Origin: G020354085 sp964629975
Lineage (GTDB): Bacteria > Pseudomonadota > Gammaproteobacteria > Acidiferrobacterales > Sulfurifustaceae
Direction: 5' to 3'
Assembly (NCBI GenBank): GCA_964629975.1
Contig: CAZVUN010000019.1
Coordinates: 1-34,694, forward strand
Length of the DNA: 34,694 bases
Each line of letters starts with the position of its first letter. Position 1 is the stretch's first letter. This document shows positions 23,677 through 31,772 of this stretch, in pieces. The notes beneath the pieces are model-generated. The model was not told the DNA's origin. It did not search any database and saw only the letters and a list, made by a program, of their open reading frames with translations. The translations under genes and the position numbers were made by a program.

Positions 23677-25656
23677 ATGGTCCCCGAGATCGGTCACTTT
23701 GCCCTGATCCTCGCCCTCGTCCTCGCCCTGGTCCAGGCCATCGTGCCGTTGTTCGGCGCGGCGCGCGGCCTGCCCAACCTGATGGCAGTGGCGCGCCCCG
23801 CGGCGCTTGCGCAGTGGGCGTTCCTGGTCGTTGCCTTCGCCTGCCTGACCTACGCGTTCGTGGTCAACGATTTCTCGGTGACTTACGTCGCCAACAATTC
23901 CAATTCCCGGCTGCCGCCCGCCTATCGCTTCTCGGCGGTATGGGGCGCGCACGAGGGCTCGCTCTTGTTGTGGGCGCTGATCCTCGGGTTCTGGACGGCG
24001 GCGGTGGCGCTGTTCTCGCGCAGCCTGCCGCTCGCCACGGTGGCGCGCGTGCTGAGCGTCATGGGCATGATCTCGATCGGCTTCCTGCTGTTCATGCTGC
24101 TCACCTCCAACCCGTTCGAGCGCCTGGTGCCGGCGGCGGCCGACGGGCGCGACCTCAATCCGCTGCTGCAGGACCCGGGGCTCATCTTCCACCCGCCCAT
24201 GCTGTACATGGGCTACGTCGGGTTCTCGGTGGCGTTCGCCTTCGCCACCGCGGCGCTGATCGGCGGGCACCTGGATGCCGCCTGGGCGCGCTGGTCGCGG
24301 CCCTGGACCACGGTCGCGTGGGTGTTCCTCACCGTCGGCATCGCCTTGGGCAGCTGGTGGGCGTACTACGAGCTCGGCTGGGGCGGCTGGTGGTTCTGGG
24401 ACCCGGTCGAGAACGCCTCGTTCATGCCGTGGCTGGTCGGCACCGCGCTCATGCATTCGCTCGCCGTCACCGAGAAACGCGGCGCCTTCAAGAGCTGGAC
24501 CGTGCTGCTCGCCCTGATCGCGTTTTCCTTGAGCCTGCTCGGCACCTTCCTGGTGCGCTCCGGCGTGCTCACCTCGGTGCATGCCTTCGCCACCGACCCG
24601 ACGCGCGGCGTGTTCATCCTGATCTTTCTTGCGGTGGTGGTGGGCGGTTCGCTCACGCTCTACGCCTGGCGCGGTCCGAGCATCCGCCAGGCCGGCGGCT
24701 TCGAGCTGGTGTCGCGCGAATCCATGCTGCTCGTGAACAACGTGCTGCTGCTGGTCGCGGCCGCCACCATCCTGCTCGGCACGCTCTACCCGCTCGCGCT
24801 CGACGCCTTGGGCCTCGGCAAGATCTCGGTCGGCCCGCCGTACTTCGATGCGGTGTTCGTGCCGCTCATGCTGCCGCTGCTGTTCCTCATGGGCATCGGC
24901 CCGCTGGCGCGCTGGAAGCAGGCCGACCCGAAGGAACTGCTGCGCCGCCTGTGGGTGCATTTGGCGCTCAGCGTGGTGGTGGCGGCGGGGGCGCTGCTCG
25001 CGACCGTGGGCGCGGGCGCGATCCTGACCTACCTCAGCATCACCGCCTCCGTGTGGATCACCGTGACCACGCTCGACAACCTGCGCGTGCGCATCATGGC
25101 CAAGAACAATTTCTGGACCGGCCTCGCCACCACGCCGCGCGCGTTCTACGGCATGACCGTGGCGCACCTGGGCGTCGCGGTGTTCACCGTGGGCGTGACT
25201 ATGACCAGCGCCTACAGCGTGGAAAAGGACGTCAAGCTCGCGCCGGGCGAGAGCTACGAGCTCGCCGGCCACAGCTTCCGCTTCGAGGGTGTGCGGCACG
25301 TCACCGGTCCCAATTACCAGGCCGAGGAGGGCCGCCTCACGGTCTTCAAGAACGGGCGCGAGGTCGCCCAGCTCGCCTCGCAGAAGCGCATCTACCTGGT
25401 GCAGCGCAGCCCGATGACCGAGGCGGCGATCGATCCGGGCCTCACCCGCGACCTGTACGTGGCGCTTGGCGACCCGCTCGGCGATGGCGCCTGGAGCGTG
25501 CGCCTGTACCACAAGCCGTTCGTGCGCTGGATCTGGCTGGGCGCGCTGATCATGGCGTTCGGCGGCGTGCTGGCGGCGGCCGATCCGCGCTACCGCCTGG
25601 CGGCGCGCCGGCGCGCGACCGAGGTGGCGGGCGCCGCAAGCCGCAGCCAGGCCTGA
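23677..25656 (+). CDS. ccmF: Cytochrome c haem lyase subunit CcmF
   Basis: System I cytochrome c maturation protein, 659 residues, polytopic in the inner membrane, that joins haem from CcmE to apocytochrome c with CcmH and CcmI. The tryptophan-rich WWD region is GWGGWWFWDPVENASFMPWL, and YVANNSNSRLPPAYRFSAVW and WGAHEGSLLLW precede it. Family length is normal. It has a strong ribosome-binding site. ccmA-E are not in the window, and the next gene is ccmH, not ccmG. Confidence 0.97.
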   Translation: MVPEIGHFALILALVLALVQAIVPLFGAARGLPNLMAVARPAALAQWAFLVVAFACLTYAFVVNDFSVTYVANNSNSRLPPAYRFSAVWGAHEGSLLLWALILGFWTAAVALFSRSLPLATVARVLSVMGMISIGFLLFMLLTSNPFERLVPAAADGRDLNPLLQDPGLIFHPPMLYMGYVGFSVAFAFATAALIGGHLDAAWARWSRPWTTVAWVFLTVGIALGSWWAYYELGWGGWWFWDPVENASFMPWLVGTALMHSLAVTEKRGAFKSWTVLLALIAFSLSLLGTFLVRSGVLTSVHAFATDPTRGVFILIFLAVVVGGSLTLYAWRGPSIRQAGGFELVSRESMLLVNNVLLLVAAATILLGTLYPLALDALGLGKISVGPPYFDAVFVPLMLPLLFLMGIGPLARWKQADPKELLRRLWVHLALSVVVAAGALLATVGAGAILTYLSITASVWITVTTLDNLRVRIMAKNNFWTGLATTPRAFYGMTVAHLGVAVFTVGVTMTSAYSVEKDVKLAPGESYELAGHSFRFEGVRHVTGPNYQAEEGRLTVFKNGREVAQLASQKRIYLVQRSPMTEAAIDPGLTRDLYVALGDPLGDGAWSVRLYHKPFVRWIWLGALIMAFGGVLAAADPRYRLAARRRATEVAGAASRSQA

Positions 25657-25666
25657 GGGCACGCAC

Positions 25667-26149
25667 GTGAAGCGATCTGCCTGGCTGTTGCTCGGATGCC
25701 TGTGGCTGGCGGGTGGCGCGTTCGCCGCCGGCATCGAGCCGCTCGCGTTCAAGGACGCCGCCGAGGAGGCGCGCTACAAGGCGCTCATTGCCGAGCTGCG
25801 CTGCCTGGTGTGCCAGAACCAGTCGCTCGCCGACTCCAATGCCGAGCTCGCCGAAGACCTGCGGCGCGAGGTGTACGCCAAGATGCGCGAGGGCAAGAGC
25901 GACAAGGAAATCGTCGATTTCCTGGTGGCACGCTACAGCGACTTCGTGCTGTACCGGCCGCCGGTCAAGTCCACCACCTACGTGCTGTGGTTCGGCCCGT
26001 TCCTGCTGTTCGCGATCGCCACCGCGATCCTGATCGTCGTGGTGCGCCGCCGCCGCGCCCTGCCGGAGGAGGAGCTCCCGGCGGCCGAGCAGGCACGCGT
26101 GCGCCAGCTGCTTGAAACCCCCGACACCAAGGAAACCAAGTCCCCATGA
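25667..26149 (+). CDS. ccmH: Cytochrome c maturation protein CcmH (CcmL type)
   Basis: A 160-residue periplasmic thiol oxidoreductase anchored by a C-terminal helix (about 104-126), after a signal peptide of about 21 residues. The LRCLVCQNQ motif (Cys46 and Cys49) acts on the apocytochrome CXXCH cysteines. It lacks the TPR domain, which is in the next gene. The start is GTG, 10 bp after ccmF. The normally intervening ccmG is absent. Confidence 0.95.
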   Translation: MKRSAWLLLGCLWLAGGAFAAGIEPLAFKDAAEEARYKALIAELRCLVCQNQSLADSNAELAEDLRREVYAKMREGKSDKEIVDFLVARYSDFVLYRPPVKSTTYVLWFGPFLLFAIATAILIVVVRRRRALPEEELPAAEQARVRQLLETPDTKETKSP

Positions 26150-27399
26150 TTTTCTGGCTCATCGCCGCAGCGATGCTGATCGCTGCGCTCGCCGTCGTGC
26201 TTCTGCCGCTGCTGCGCCCGCCGAAGTCGACCGGCCCGGACCAGGACGCGATCAACCTCGCCGTCTACCGCGAGCGGCTCGCCGAGCTGCAGACCGAGGC
26301 CAGGAACGGCGCGCTCACGCCGCCGCAGTACGAGCAGGCGCGCGCCGAGCTCGAGCGCCAGGCGGCCGCCGATCTGGGCGCGGCCGGCAGCGGCACGGCG
26401 CCGGCCGCACGTAGCGTCGCGACCCGCTGGACCGCCGCCCTCGTCGGTGTGGTGCTGCCGGCGGTGGCGCTCGGTCTGTATCTCAGGCTCGGTGACCTGC
26501 AGGCGCCATCGCGTGCGTCGGGCGCGGCCAGTGAGCAGGCCGCGGTCCCCGGCATGCATTCGTTCGACGAGGCGGTCGACCGGCTGGCGGCCAAGCTCGC
26601 CGCCAACCCCAGGGACGGCGAAGGCTGGCTCATGCTGGCGCGCTCGTACGTGATGCTGAAGCGCTACGGCGAGGCCGGCCTGGCATTCACCAAGGCCGTG
26701 GAACTGCTCGGCCGGCAGCCGGATCTGCTGGCCGACTACGCCGAGGCGCTGGCGCTCGCCAACAACAACAGCATGCTCGGTCAGCCGGCGCAGCTGGTGT
26801 TCGAGGCGCTCAAGAGCAATCCCAACCACCCGAAAAGCCTGTGGCTGGTCGGCCACGCGCTGATTCAGCAGGGTCGGCCGGCCGAGGGCATCGGCTATTG
26901 GCGCCGACTGCTTGCCCAGCTGCCGCCCGACGCCGAAGGCCGCGCCACGGTGGAGCAGCTGATCGCACAGGTGCAGGCCAGCAACCCGCAGCTCGCCGCT
27001 GCGCCACCCGCCCCGGCCGCGAGCGCCCCGCCCACGGCGGCCGCCCCCAAGGGCGCCTCGCTCGCGGTGCGCGTGCAGCTCGCCCCGGCGCTCGCCGCCA
27101 AGGCCGCGCCCACCGACACGGTATTCGTCTTCGCCCGCGCCGCGCAGGGGCCGCGCATGCCGCTCGCGATCGTGCGCTCGCAGGTCAAGGACCTGCCGGT
27201 CACGGTGACGCTCGATGACTCCATGGCGATGTCACCGGCCATGAAGCTGTCAGGCGCCGCGCAGGTCGTGGTCGGCGCGCGCGTGTCCAAGAGCGGCACC
27301 GCCACCCCGCAGAGCGGTGACCTCGAGGGCCTGAGCGCCCCGCTGCCGCCGACCATCAAGGAAACCGTGGTCGTCACGATCGGCAGCATCGTGCCCTGA
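26146..27399 (+). CDS. ccmI: Cytochrome c maturation chaperone CcmI
   Basis: A 417-residue apocytochrome chaperone. It has an N-terminal helix (IFWLIAAAMLIAALAVVLLP), a charged loop with INLAVYRERLAELQTEARNG, a second helix (about 90-105) and a periplasmic TPR domain (about 140-270; GEGWLMLARSYVMLKRYGEA). After an Ala/Pro linker, a C-terminal domain ends in LPPTIKETVVVTIGSIVP. It overlaps ccmH as ATGA. Family members use the TPR and C-terminal domains to hold the C-terminus of the apocytochrome. Confidence 0.93.
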   Translation: MIFWLIAAAMLIAALAVVLLPLLRPPKSTGPDQDAINLAVYRERLAELQTEARNGALTPPQYEQARAELERQAAADLGAAGSGTAPAARSVATRWTAALVGVVLPAVALGLYLRLGDLQAPSRASGAASEQAAVPGMHSFDEAVDRLAAKLAANPRDGEGWLMLARSYVMLKRYGEAGLAFTKAVELLGRQPDLLADYAEALALANNNSMLGQPAQLVFEALKSNPNHPKSLWLVGHALIQQGRPAEGIGYWRRLLAQLPPDAEGRATVEQLIAQVQASNPQLAAAPPAPAASAPPTAAAPKGASLAVRVQLAPALAAKAAPTDTVFVFARAAQGPRMPLAIVRSQVKDLPVTVTLDDSMAMSPAMKLSGAAQVVVGARVSKSGTATPQSGDLEGLSAPLPPTIKETVVVTIGSIVP

Positions 27400-27406
27400 C
27401 GACTGC

Positions 27407-27448
27407 GGCGGCGCACACGCGCCGCCTGCCCGCGCGCGTGATTTTTTT
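27407..27448 (+). terminator. Terminator-like hairpin after ccmI
   Basis: GGCGGCGC-ACAC-GCGCCGCC at 27407-27426 is a perfect 8-bp stem, with a T7 run at 27442-27448. The 15-base distance to the T run is longer than ideal, so strength is uncertain. Confidence 0.45.
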
Positions 27449-27605
27449 GGTGGCTTGCGCGCGCCCGAACCCAACCGCTGCCGGTCTGGCGGCTGTGCGC
27501 GCGGTGCGCCAACTGCGAAAGGACACCGGCCGCGACGCGGGTCGCGACCTCGAATCCGCGGCCGCACGCACAATGTCCCCGGCCAGGTGGCACCGACGCG
27601 CGCTG
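27449..27605. other. Intergenic gap, nothing recognised
   Basis: This GC-rich space between the convergent ccm operon and the 12-haem cytochrome gene holds no supportable gene or RNA. Confidence 0.5.
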
Positions 27606-27635
27606 GAAAAGAACAGGGGGCCAAGCGGCCCCCTG
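27606..27635 (-). terminator. Intrinsic terminator of the 12-haem cytochrome gene
   Basis: On the minus strand CAGGGGGCC-GCTT-GGCCCCCTG forms a 9-bp GC stem followed by TTCTTTT. It begins 32 bp after the cytochrome stop at 27667. Confidence 0.75.
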
Positions 27636-27666
27636 CATGACTGCGGTACTGCGCGATTGCGGCTGC

Positions 27667-30600
27667 TCAGTCGCTCTGGAGACTCTTGAGGTAGCTCGCG
27701 ATCGACTTGATCTGGCTGTCGGTGAGCACACCGCTCAGGTAGCGCATGTCGCGCTCCCCACGAATCGCCGACTTGATCTCGTCGCTCGAGGAACCCCGCA
27801 CGTCGCCGTCCGGGCCACCGCGCCCGCCGGCGCCATGGCAGCCGGCACAGTAGCTGTTGTACAGGCCCTGGCCACTGGTCGGCGAGGTAGCGGTCGAACC
27901 GGACAGGTAGCTCGCGATCTCGGCGATGTCCGCCGACGACAGCGTGGAGAGGAAGCGCATGGCCGATTCCTTGCTGATCGCCTCGGAGATCTTCGAGGCG
28001 GAGGCGCCCTTGACCGATCCGTCCTTGCCGCCGCTGCCGCCCGCGCCGTGACAGCCCGCGCAGTTGGCGTCGTACAGCGCCTGCCCGCGCGGCACGGTGC
28101 CGCCACCGGTGCCGGCATTGGGCGTGCCGCCGATGGCGCTCGCGATGGCGTTGATCTGCGCATCGGTGAGCATCGACAGGCTGCCCATCCCGCCGGCGTT
28201 GACCTGGATCGCCGACTTGATCTGCGCGCCGGAGCGACCGGCCTTGGCGCCGGGCGCGGTGCCGTGGCAGCCCGCACAGTACTGCCCGTACAGGCTCAGA
28301 CCGTCGGTGCCGGTCGGCGGCGGTGTCGTGCCGCCGCCACCGGTGTTGGCCAGCGCCGTCGCGATCGCACTGATCTGTGTCGAGGTCAGGGCGCGCAGTG
28401 CCGTGGTCCCCATGCCACCGGTGTTGTTCTGGATGGCGGTGGTGATCTGCGTGGCCGTGCGGCCGCGCTTGGTGCTGGTGGCCAGGGCCCCGTGACAGCT
28501 CTGGCAGTACTGCCCATAGAGCGTGGCGCCATCCGTGGTGGTCGGCGGAGGCGGCGGAGGCGGCGTCGTGCCGCCACCGGTGCAGCAGCCCGGATCCGAC
28601 AGGTAGGCCGCGATCTGCTGGCGCTGCGCGGAGGTGAGCGTCGACAGGAAGCGCATCTGCGATTCATTGCTGATCGCCTCGGAGATCTTCGAGGCCGACG
28701 CGCCGACCACACTGCCGTCCGGACCGCCGCTGCCGCCCGCACCGTGGCAGCCGGCGCAGTTGGCGTCGTACAGTGCCTTGCCCTGCTCCTTGCCGGAGAG
28801 GTAGGTCGCGATCTGCTGGATCTGCGTGGAGCTGAGCGTCGACAGGAAGCGCATCTGCGATTCATTGCTGATCGCCTCGGAGATCTTCGAGGCCGACGCG
28901 CCGACCACACTGCCGTCCGGACCGCCGCTGCCGCCCGCACCGTGGCAGCCGGCGCAGTTGGCGTCGTACAGTGCCTTGCCCTGCTCCTTGCCGGAGAGGT
29001 AGGTCGCGATCTGCTGGATCTGCGTGGAGCTGAGCGTCGACAGGAAGCGCATCTGCGATTCATTGCTGATCGCCTCGGAGATCTTCGAGGCCGACGCGCC
29101 GACCACACTGCCGTCCGGACCGCCGCTGCCGCCCGCACCGTGGCAGCCGGCGCAGTTGGCGTCATACAGTGCCTGGCCGGGCGAGACCGTCCCGCCGCCC
29201 GTGCCGGCATTGCCCTGTCCGCCGATGGCAATGGCAATCGCATTGATCTGATCCACGGTCAGGGTCGACAGGTTCTGCATCGCGCCGACGTTCTGGATGG
29301 CGCTTTGAATCTGCGCTCCCGAACGTCCGGCCTTGGTGCCGGGCGCAGTGCCGTGGCAGCCCGCGCAGTACTGGCCGTATAGCGCCAACCCGTCCGTGGT
29401 CGGCGGAGGCGGTGGTGGCGGCGGTGCCGTCGTCACCAGCGCCGCGGCGATCGCACTGATCTGCGTCGAGGTCAGCGTCGACAGGCCACCCATGCCACCG
29501 ACGTTGTTCTGGATCGCCGTGGTGATCTGCTGCGCCGTGCGATTGGGCTTGGTGGTGCTCGCAAGCGGGTTATGGCAGCCGGCGCAATACTGGCCATAGA
29601 GCGTCGCGCCGTCCGTGACGGGCGGTGGGGGCGGAGCCGTCGTCACCAGCGCCGCGGCGATGGCGTCGATCTGGGCGGAACTGAGCCCCGACAGGCTGCC
29701 CATGCCGCCGACGTTGCCCTGAATGGCCGTGGTGATCTGCTGCGCCGTGCGATTGGGCTTGGTGGTGCTCGCAAGCGGCTGGTGGCAACCCGCGCAGTAC
29801 TGACCGTAGAGCGCCGCGCCATCCGGCGGCGGTGGGGGCGGCGGCGTGGTCGTGCCGATGCTCGCCGTGGTCTGGATGCTGCCGGTCTGTGCGGCGTTGT
29901 CCGTGACCGTGAGGGTCACGGTATAGACGCCGGCCGCGCTGTAGGCGTGCGTCGGGGTTGCCCCCGTGCCGGTCGTGCCATCGCCGAAGTTCCAGCTGTA
30001 GCTGTTGACCGTGCCATCCGGATCGAACGAGCCGGAACCGTTGAACTGCACGGGCGTGCCGACCGTGCCGGTGTACGGGCCACCGGCGTTGGCCACCGGC
30101 GGTTGCGGCGCCGGGGCCCCACCACCGCCCGTGGCATTGGGCGTGCCGCCGAGCGCCGTGGCAATGGCGTTGATCTGATCGGCGTTGAGCGCGCGCAGGG
30201 TGGCGCTGCCCATGCCACCGACGTTGTTGGTGATGGCGTTCTGGATCGCCAGCCCGGAGCGTCCGAGCTTGGCGCTCGAGGCCAGCGGGCTATGGCAGCC
30301 CTGGCAGTTGCTGGCGTACAGCGCCGCGCCGTCGTACAGCGGCGGCGGCGGTGCGCCGGTGCCGACGTTGACGGTGGTGCTGGCGGTGCCGGTCATGCCG
30401 CTGTTGTCGGTAACCGTGAGCGTGACCGTGTACAGACCGGCCGCGGCATAGGTATGCGTCGGGGTCGGACCGGTGGCCGTGCCGCCGTCACCGAAGTCCC
30501 AGCTGTAGCTGTTGACGGTACCGTCACCGTCATACGAGCCGGACCCATTGAACTGCACCGGCGTGCCGGTCGCGGCCGTGTACGGCCCGCCGGTGCTGGC

Positions 30601-31185
30601 GATCGGCGCCTGCGCCGCACCGCCCGCCACCGTGATGGCGAGCGTGGCGGTGCCGACGGTGTCGCCGTAGAAACCGAGGTCGCCGTTGCCATTCAATCCG
30701 GCGCCAAAGAGCGTGTAGCTGCCGTTGGTTGCTGGCGCCTGCCACTGGAATTCCCAGAACGCCCGGCCGCTCGCGTCCATGGTCTTGGGGCCGACGGCGA
30801 GGATGTCCTTGTGCGCGATCTCGCCGTTGAGCAGCTGCGTGTCGCGCGCCGACGATGCGATCAGCGTGCCGCCCGAGGCGGCCACGTTGATGCCACCGGT
30901 GCCGGTGACCGGAATACCGCCGGCGATCGTGATCGTGTAGGTATTGGTGGTGCCAGCCGCGACACTGGTCGGACCGGTGATCGTGACCGTCGGGGTCGGC
31001 GCCACCACGGGCGCGGCGCCAACGGCGTGGCAGCTGCTGCAGGTCGCGCCAAAGCGGCCCGAGTAGCCGCTGACACCGTCCTTCTTGGCCCAGGCGGACC
31101 CTGCCGGAATGGCGAACGCGGCCAGCGCGGCCAGCGTAAGGACGACACGTGCGAGTGGTGGCCGAGATGCTGCTTCTAGTTTCAT
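27667..31185 (-). CDS. Twelve-haem modular c-type cytochrome with two PKD domains
   Basis: An exported 1172-residue protein; ATG 31185 has GGAG 8 bases upstream and a signal peptide ending near AWA (33). CXXCH motifs start at residues 49, 294, 464, 534, 607, 678, 744, 810, 894, 970, 1042 and 1113. The first lies before a beta-rich domain (about 55-195) resembling Reeler/choice-of-anchor V modules. PKD domains (WDFGDG and WNFGDG) occupy about 197-283 and 370-450. The rest is a string of 66-76-residue single-haem class I-like modules, each with CAGCH, a candidate Met ligand (GGMGSL or SQMRFLS) and a final helix (QIxxIAxxL), separated by Pro-rich or Gly-rich linkers. Residues 670-867 are three near-identical copies. 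No C-terminal membrane anchor is seen. A periplasmic or surface electron conductor is inferred. Confidence 0.9.
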   Translation of the reverse strand: MKLEAASRPPLARVVLTLAALAAFAIPAGSAWAKKDGVSGYSGRFGATCSSCHAVGAAPVVAPTPTVTITGPTSVAAGTTNTYTITIAGGIPVTGTGGINVAASGGTLIASSARDTQLLNGEIAHKDILAVGPKTMDASGRAFWEFQWQAPATNGSYTLFGAGLNGNGDLGFYGDTVGTATLAITVAGGAAQAPIASTGGPYTAATGTPVQFNGSGSYDGDGTVNSYSWDFGDGGTATGPTPTHTYAAAGLYTVTLTVTDNSGMTGTASTTVNVGTGAPPPPLYDGAALYASNCQGCHSPLASSAKLGRSGLAIQNAITNNVGGMGSATLRALNADQINAIATALGGTPNATGGGGAPAPQPPVANAGGPYTGTVGTPVQFNGSGSFDPDGTVNSYSWNFGDGTTGTGATPTHAYSAAGVYTVTLTVTDNAAQTGSIQTTASIGTTTPPPPPPPDGAALYGQYCAGCHQPLASTTKPNRTAQQITTAIQGNVGGMGSLSGLSSAQIDAIAAALVTTAPPPPPVTDGATLYGQYCAGCHNPLASTTKPNRTAQQITTAIQNNVGGMGGLSTLTSTQISAIAAALVTTAPPPPPPPPTTDGLALYGQYCAGCHGTAPGTKAGRSGAQIQSAIQNVGAMQNLSTLTVDQINAIAIAIGGQGNAGTGGGTVSPGQALYDANCAGCHGAGGSGGPDGSVVGASASKISEAISNESQMRFLSTLSSTQIQQIATYLSGKEQGKALYDANCAGCHGAGGSGGPDGSVVGASASKISEAISNESQMRFLSTLSSTQIQQIATYLSGKEQGKALYDANCAGCHGAGGSGGPDGSVVGASASKISEAISNESQMRFLSTLTSAQRQQIAAYLSDPGCCTGGGTTPPPPPPPTTTDGATLYGQYCQSCHGALATSTKRGRTATQITTAIQNNTGGMGTTALRALTSTQISAIATALANTGGGGTTPPPTGTDGLSLYGQYCAGCHGTAPGAKAGRSGAQIKSAIQVNAGGMGSLSMLTDAQINAIASAIGGTPNAGTGGGTVPRGQALYDANCAGCHGAGGSGGKDGSVKGASASKISEAISKESAMRFLSTLSSADIAEIASYLSGSTATSPTSGQGLYNSYCAGCHGAGGRGGPDGDVRGSSSDEIKSAIRGERDMRYLSGVLTDSQIKSIASYLKSLQSD
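28585..29178 (-). repeat. Three tandem 198-bp repeats, each encoding one haem module
   Basis: Units are 28981-29178, 28783-28980 and 28585-28782, each 66 codons. The first two differ at only two of 198 positions. The third is almost identical over its CAGCH-containing part but diverges in its last 20 or so codons. Identity at synonymous positions points to recent in-frame duplication or gene conversion. Copy number may vary between strains or be miscounted in a short-read assembly. Confidence 0.95.
29395..29823 (-). repeat. Older tandem pair of haem modules with polyproline linkers
   Basis: Units of 70 and 73 codons (29614-29823 and 29395-29613) share PLASTTKPNRTAQQITTAIQ and end in VTTAPPPPP-type linkers. 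The DNA of the central part is nearly identical (29511-29569 versus 29721-29779), while other parts have diverged, so this duplication is older than the 198-bp array. Confidence 0.85.
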
Positions 31186-31298
31186 GGTGCGATCTCCAGA
31201 TTTCAACGATGCCGACGGGGCTACCCGCTACAGCGACCGCGGAACAGGAACCGACCCGGACGAAGCGAACTGAAGGACAAGCGCATGATGCACGACGC

Positions 31299-31335
31299 TG
31301 TTCTTGTTCTTCGTTGTTGTTGTTGCTTCTTGTTG
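31299..31335 (-). promoter_or_regulatory. CAA-rich low-complexity leader of the 12-haem cytochrome
   Basis: The transcript-sense strand is a run of CAA/GAA/AAG triplets (for example CAACAACAACAACG), in strong contrast to the surrounding GC-rich DNA. It lies about 115-150 nt before the ATG. Such segments are usually unstructured in RNA and might aid translation; that role is inferred. Confidence 0.4.
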
Positions 31336-31503
31336 CCGAATCACGGCCCGGCGGGACGCGCTTGTGCCGCGTGTTCCCCGGGGCCCTCCATCCTGCACCC
31401 CGGCCGCGGGCGCGCACGAAAACTGCTCTACCGATCCGTGTTACGCGATCCCGCAACCTGACAGTACCGCCGTCACGCTAGACCAACACGCCCTTATGGC
31501 GCA

Positions 31504-31517
31504 TTGACAACCATCAA
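31504..31517. promoter_or_regulatory. FNR/Anr-like binding site
   Basis: TTGACAACCATCAA matches the FNR/Anr consensus TTGAT-N4-ATCAA at 9 of 10 positions. It lies in the divergent gap, about 320 bp before the 12-haem cytochrome ATG and 256 bp before the lipoprotein ATG. Neither direction has a convincing -10 at the spacing expected for class II activation, so which gene is controlled is unclear. Confidence 0.45.
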
Positions 31518-31772
31518 TTAGACCACTCGATTGTTAAGCAAATGGTGATGGCTACTGAAAAGACGCCTGGACGCTGCTCGCTATTCCATGCGCCTCTTCA
31601 ATCGCTTACCTGATCAAAGCGATCAACCGCTTGCCGCGCCGACAGGCCCGAGCGAGTTGCTGCCGATGCGCCGAACGCGGCGTCACCGCACGGCGAGGGG
31701 AATTCGAGCGCGCCGCGGCTTGCAGGTAAACTGGCGGGCCAACCATCCACTGAGCGAGTGAGTACGCACCCC

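Larger units (their letters stand above)
31186..31772. other. Long divergent regulatory gap
   Basis: This 587-bp non-coding space lies between the 12-haem cytochrome (minus) and the lipoprotein gene (plus). It contains the CAA-rich leader (31299-31335), an AT-richer block at about 31490-31570 with the FNR-like site, and no open frame with recognisable content. I looked for GEMM c-di-GMP or cGAMP riboswitch features and did not find them. Confidence 0.6.

Noticed and set aside
22594..25752. 1052-codon open frame on the minus strand
   Set aside because: It is antisense to the 7-haem cytochrome and ccmF, and Arg/His/Gln-rich without motifs.
28585..29178. Regular repeats as a CRISPR array
   Set aside because: Units are 198 bp, contiguous without spacers, and encode haem modules.
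27637..29382. 581-codon plus-strand frame with repeated protein sequence
   Set aside because: It is antisense to the 12-haem gene; its repeats merely mirror the 198-bp DNA repeats.
31420..31445. tRNA-like D-arm (GGTAGAGCA on the minus strand)
   Set aside because: No matching anticodon arm, T-arm or acceptor stem surrounds it.
31186..31500. GEMM (c-di-GMP or cGAMP) riboswitch before the giant cytochrome
   Set aside because: Such riboswitches precede some multihaem genes in other bacteria, but the conserved GEMM core segments were not found in either half of the leader.
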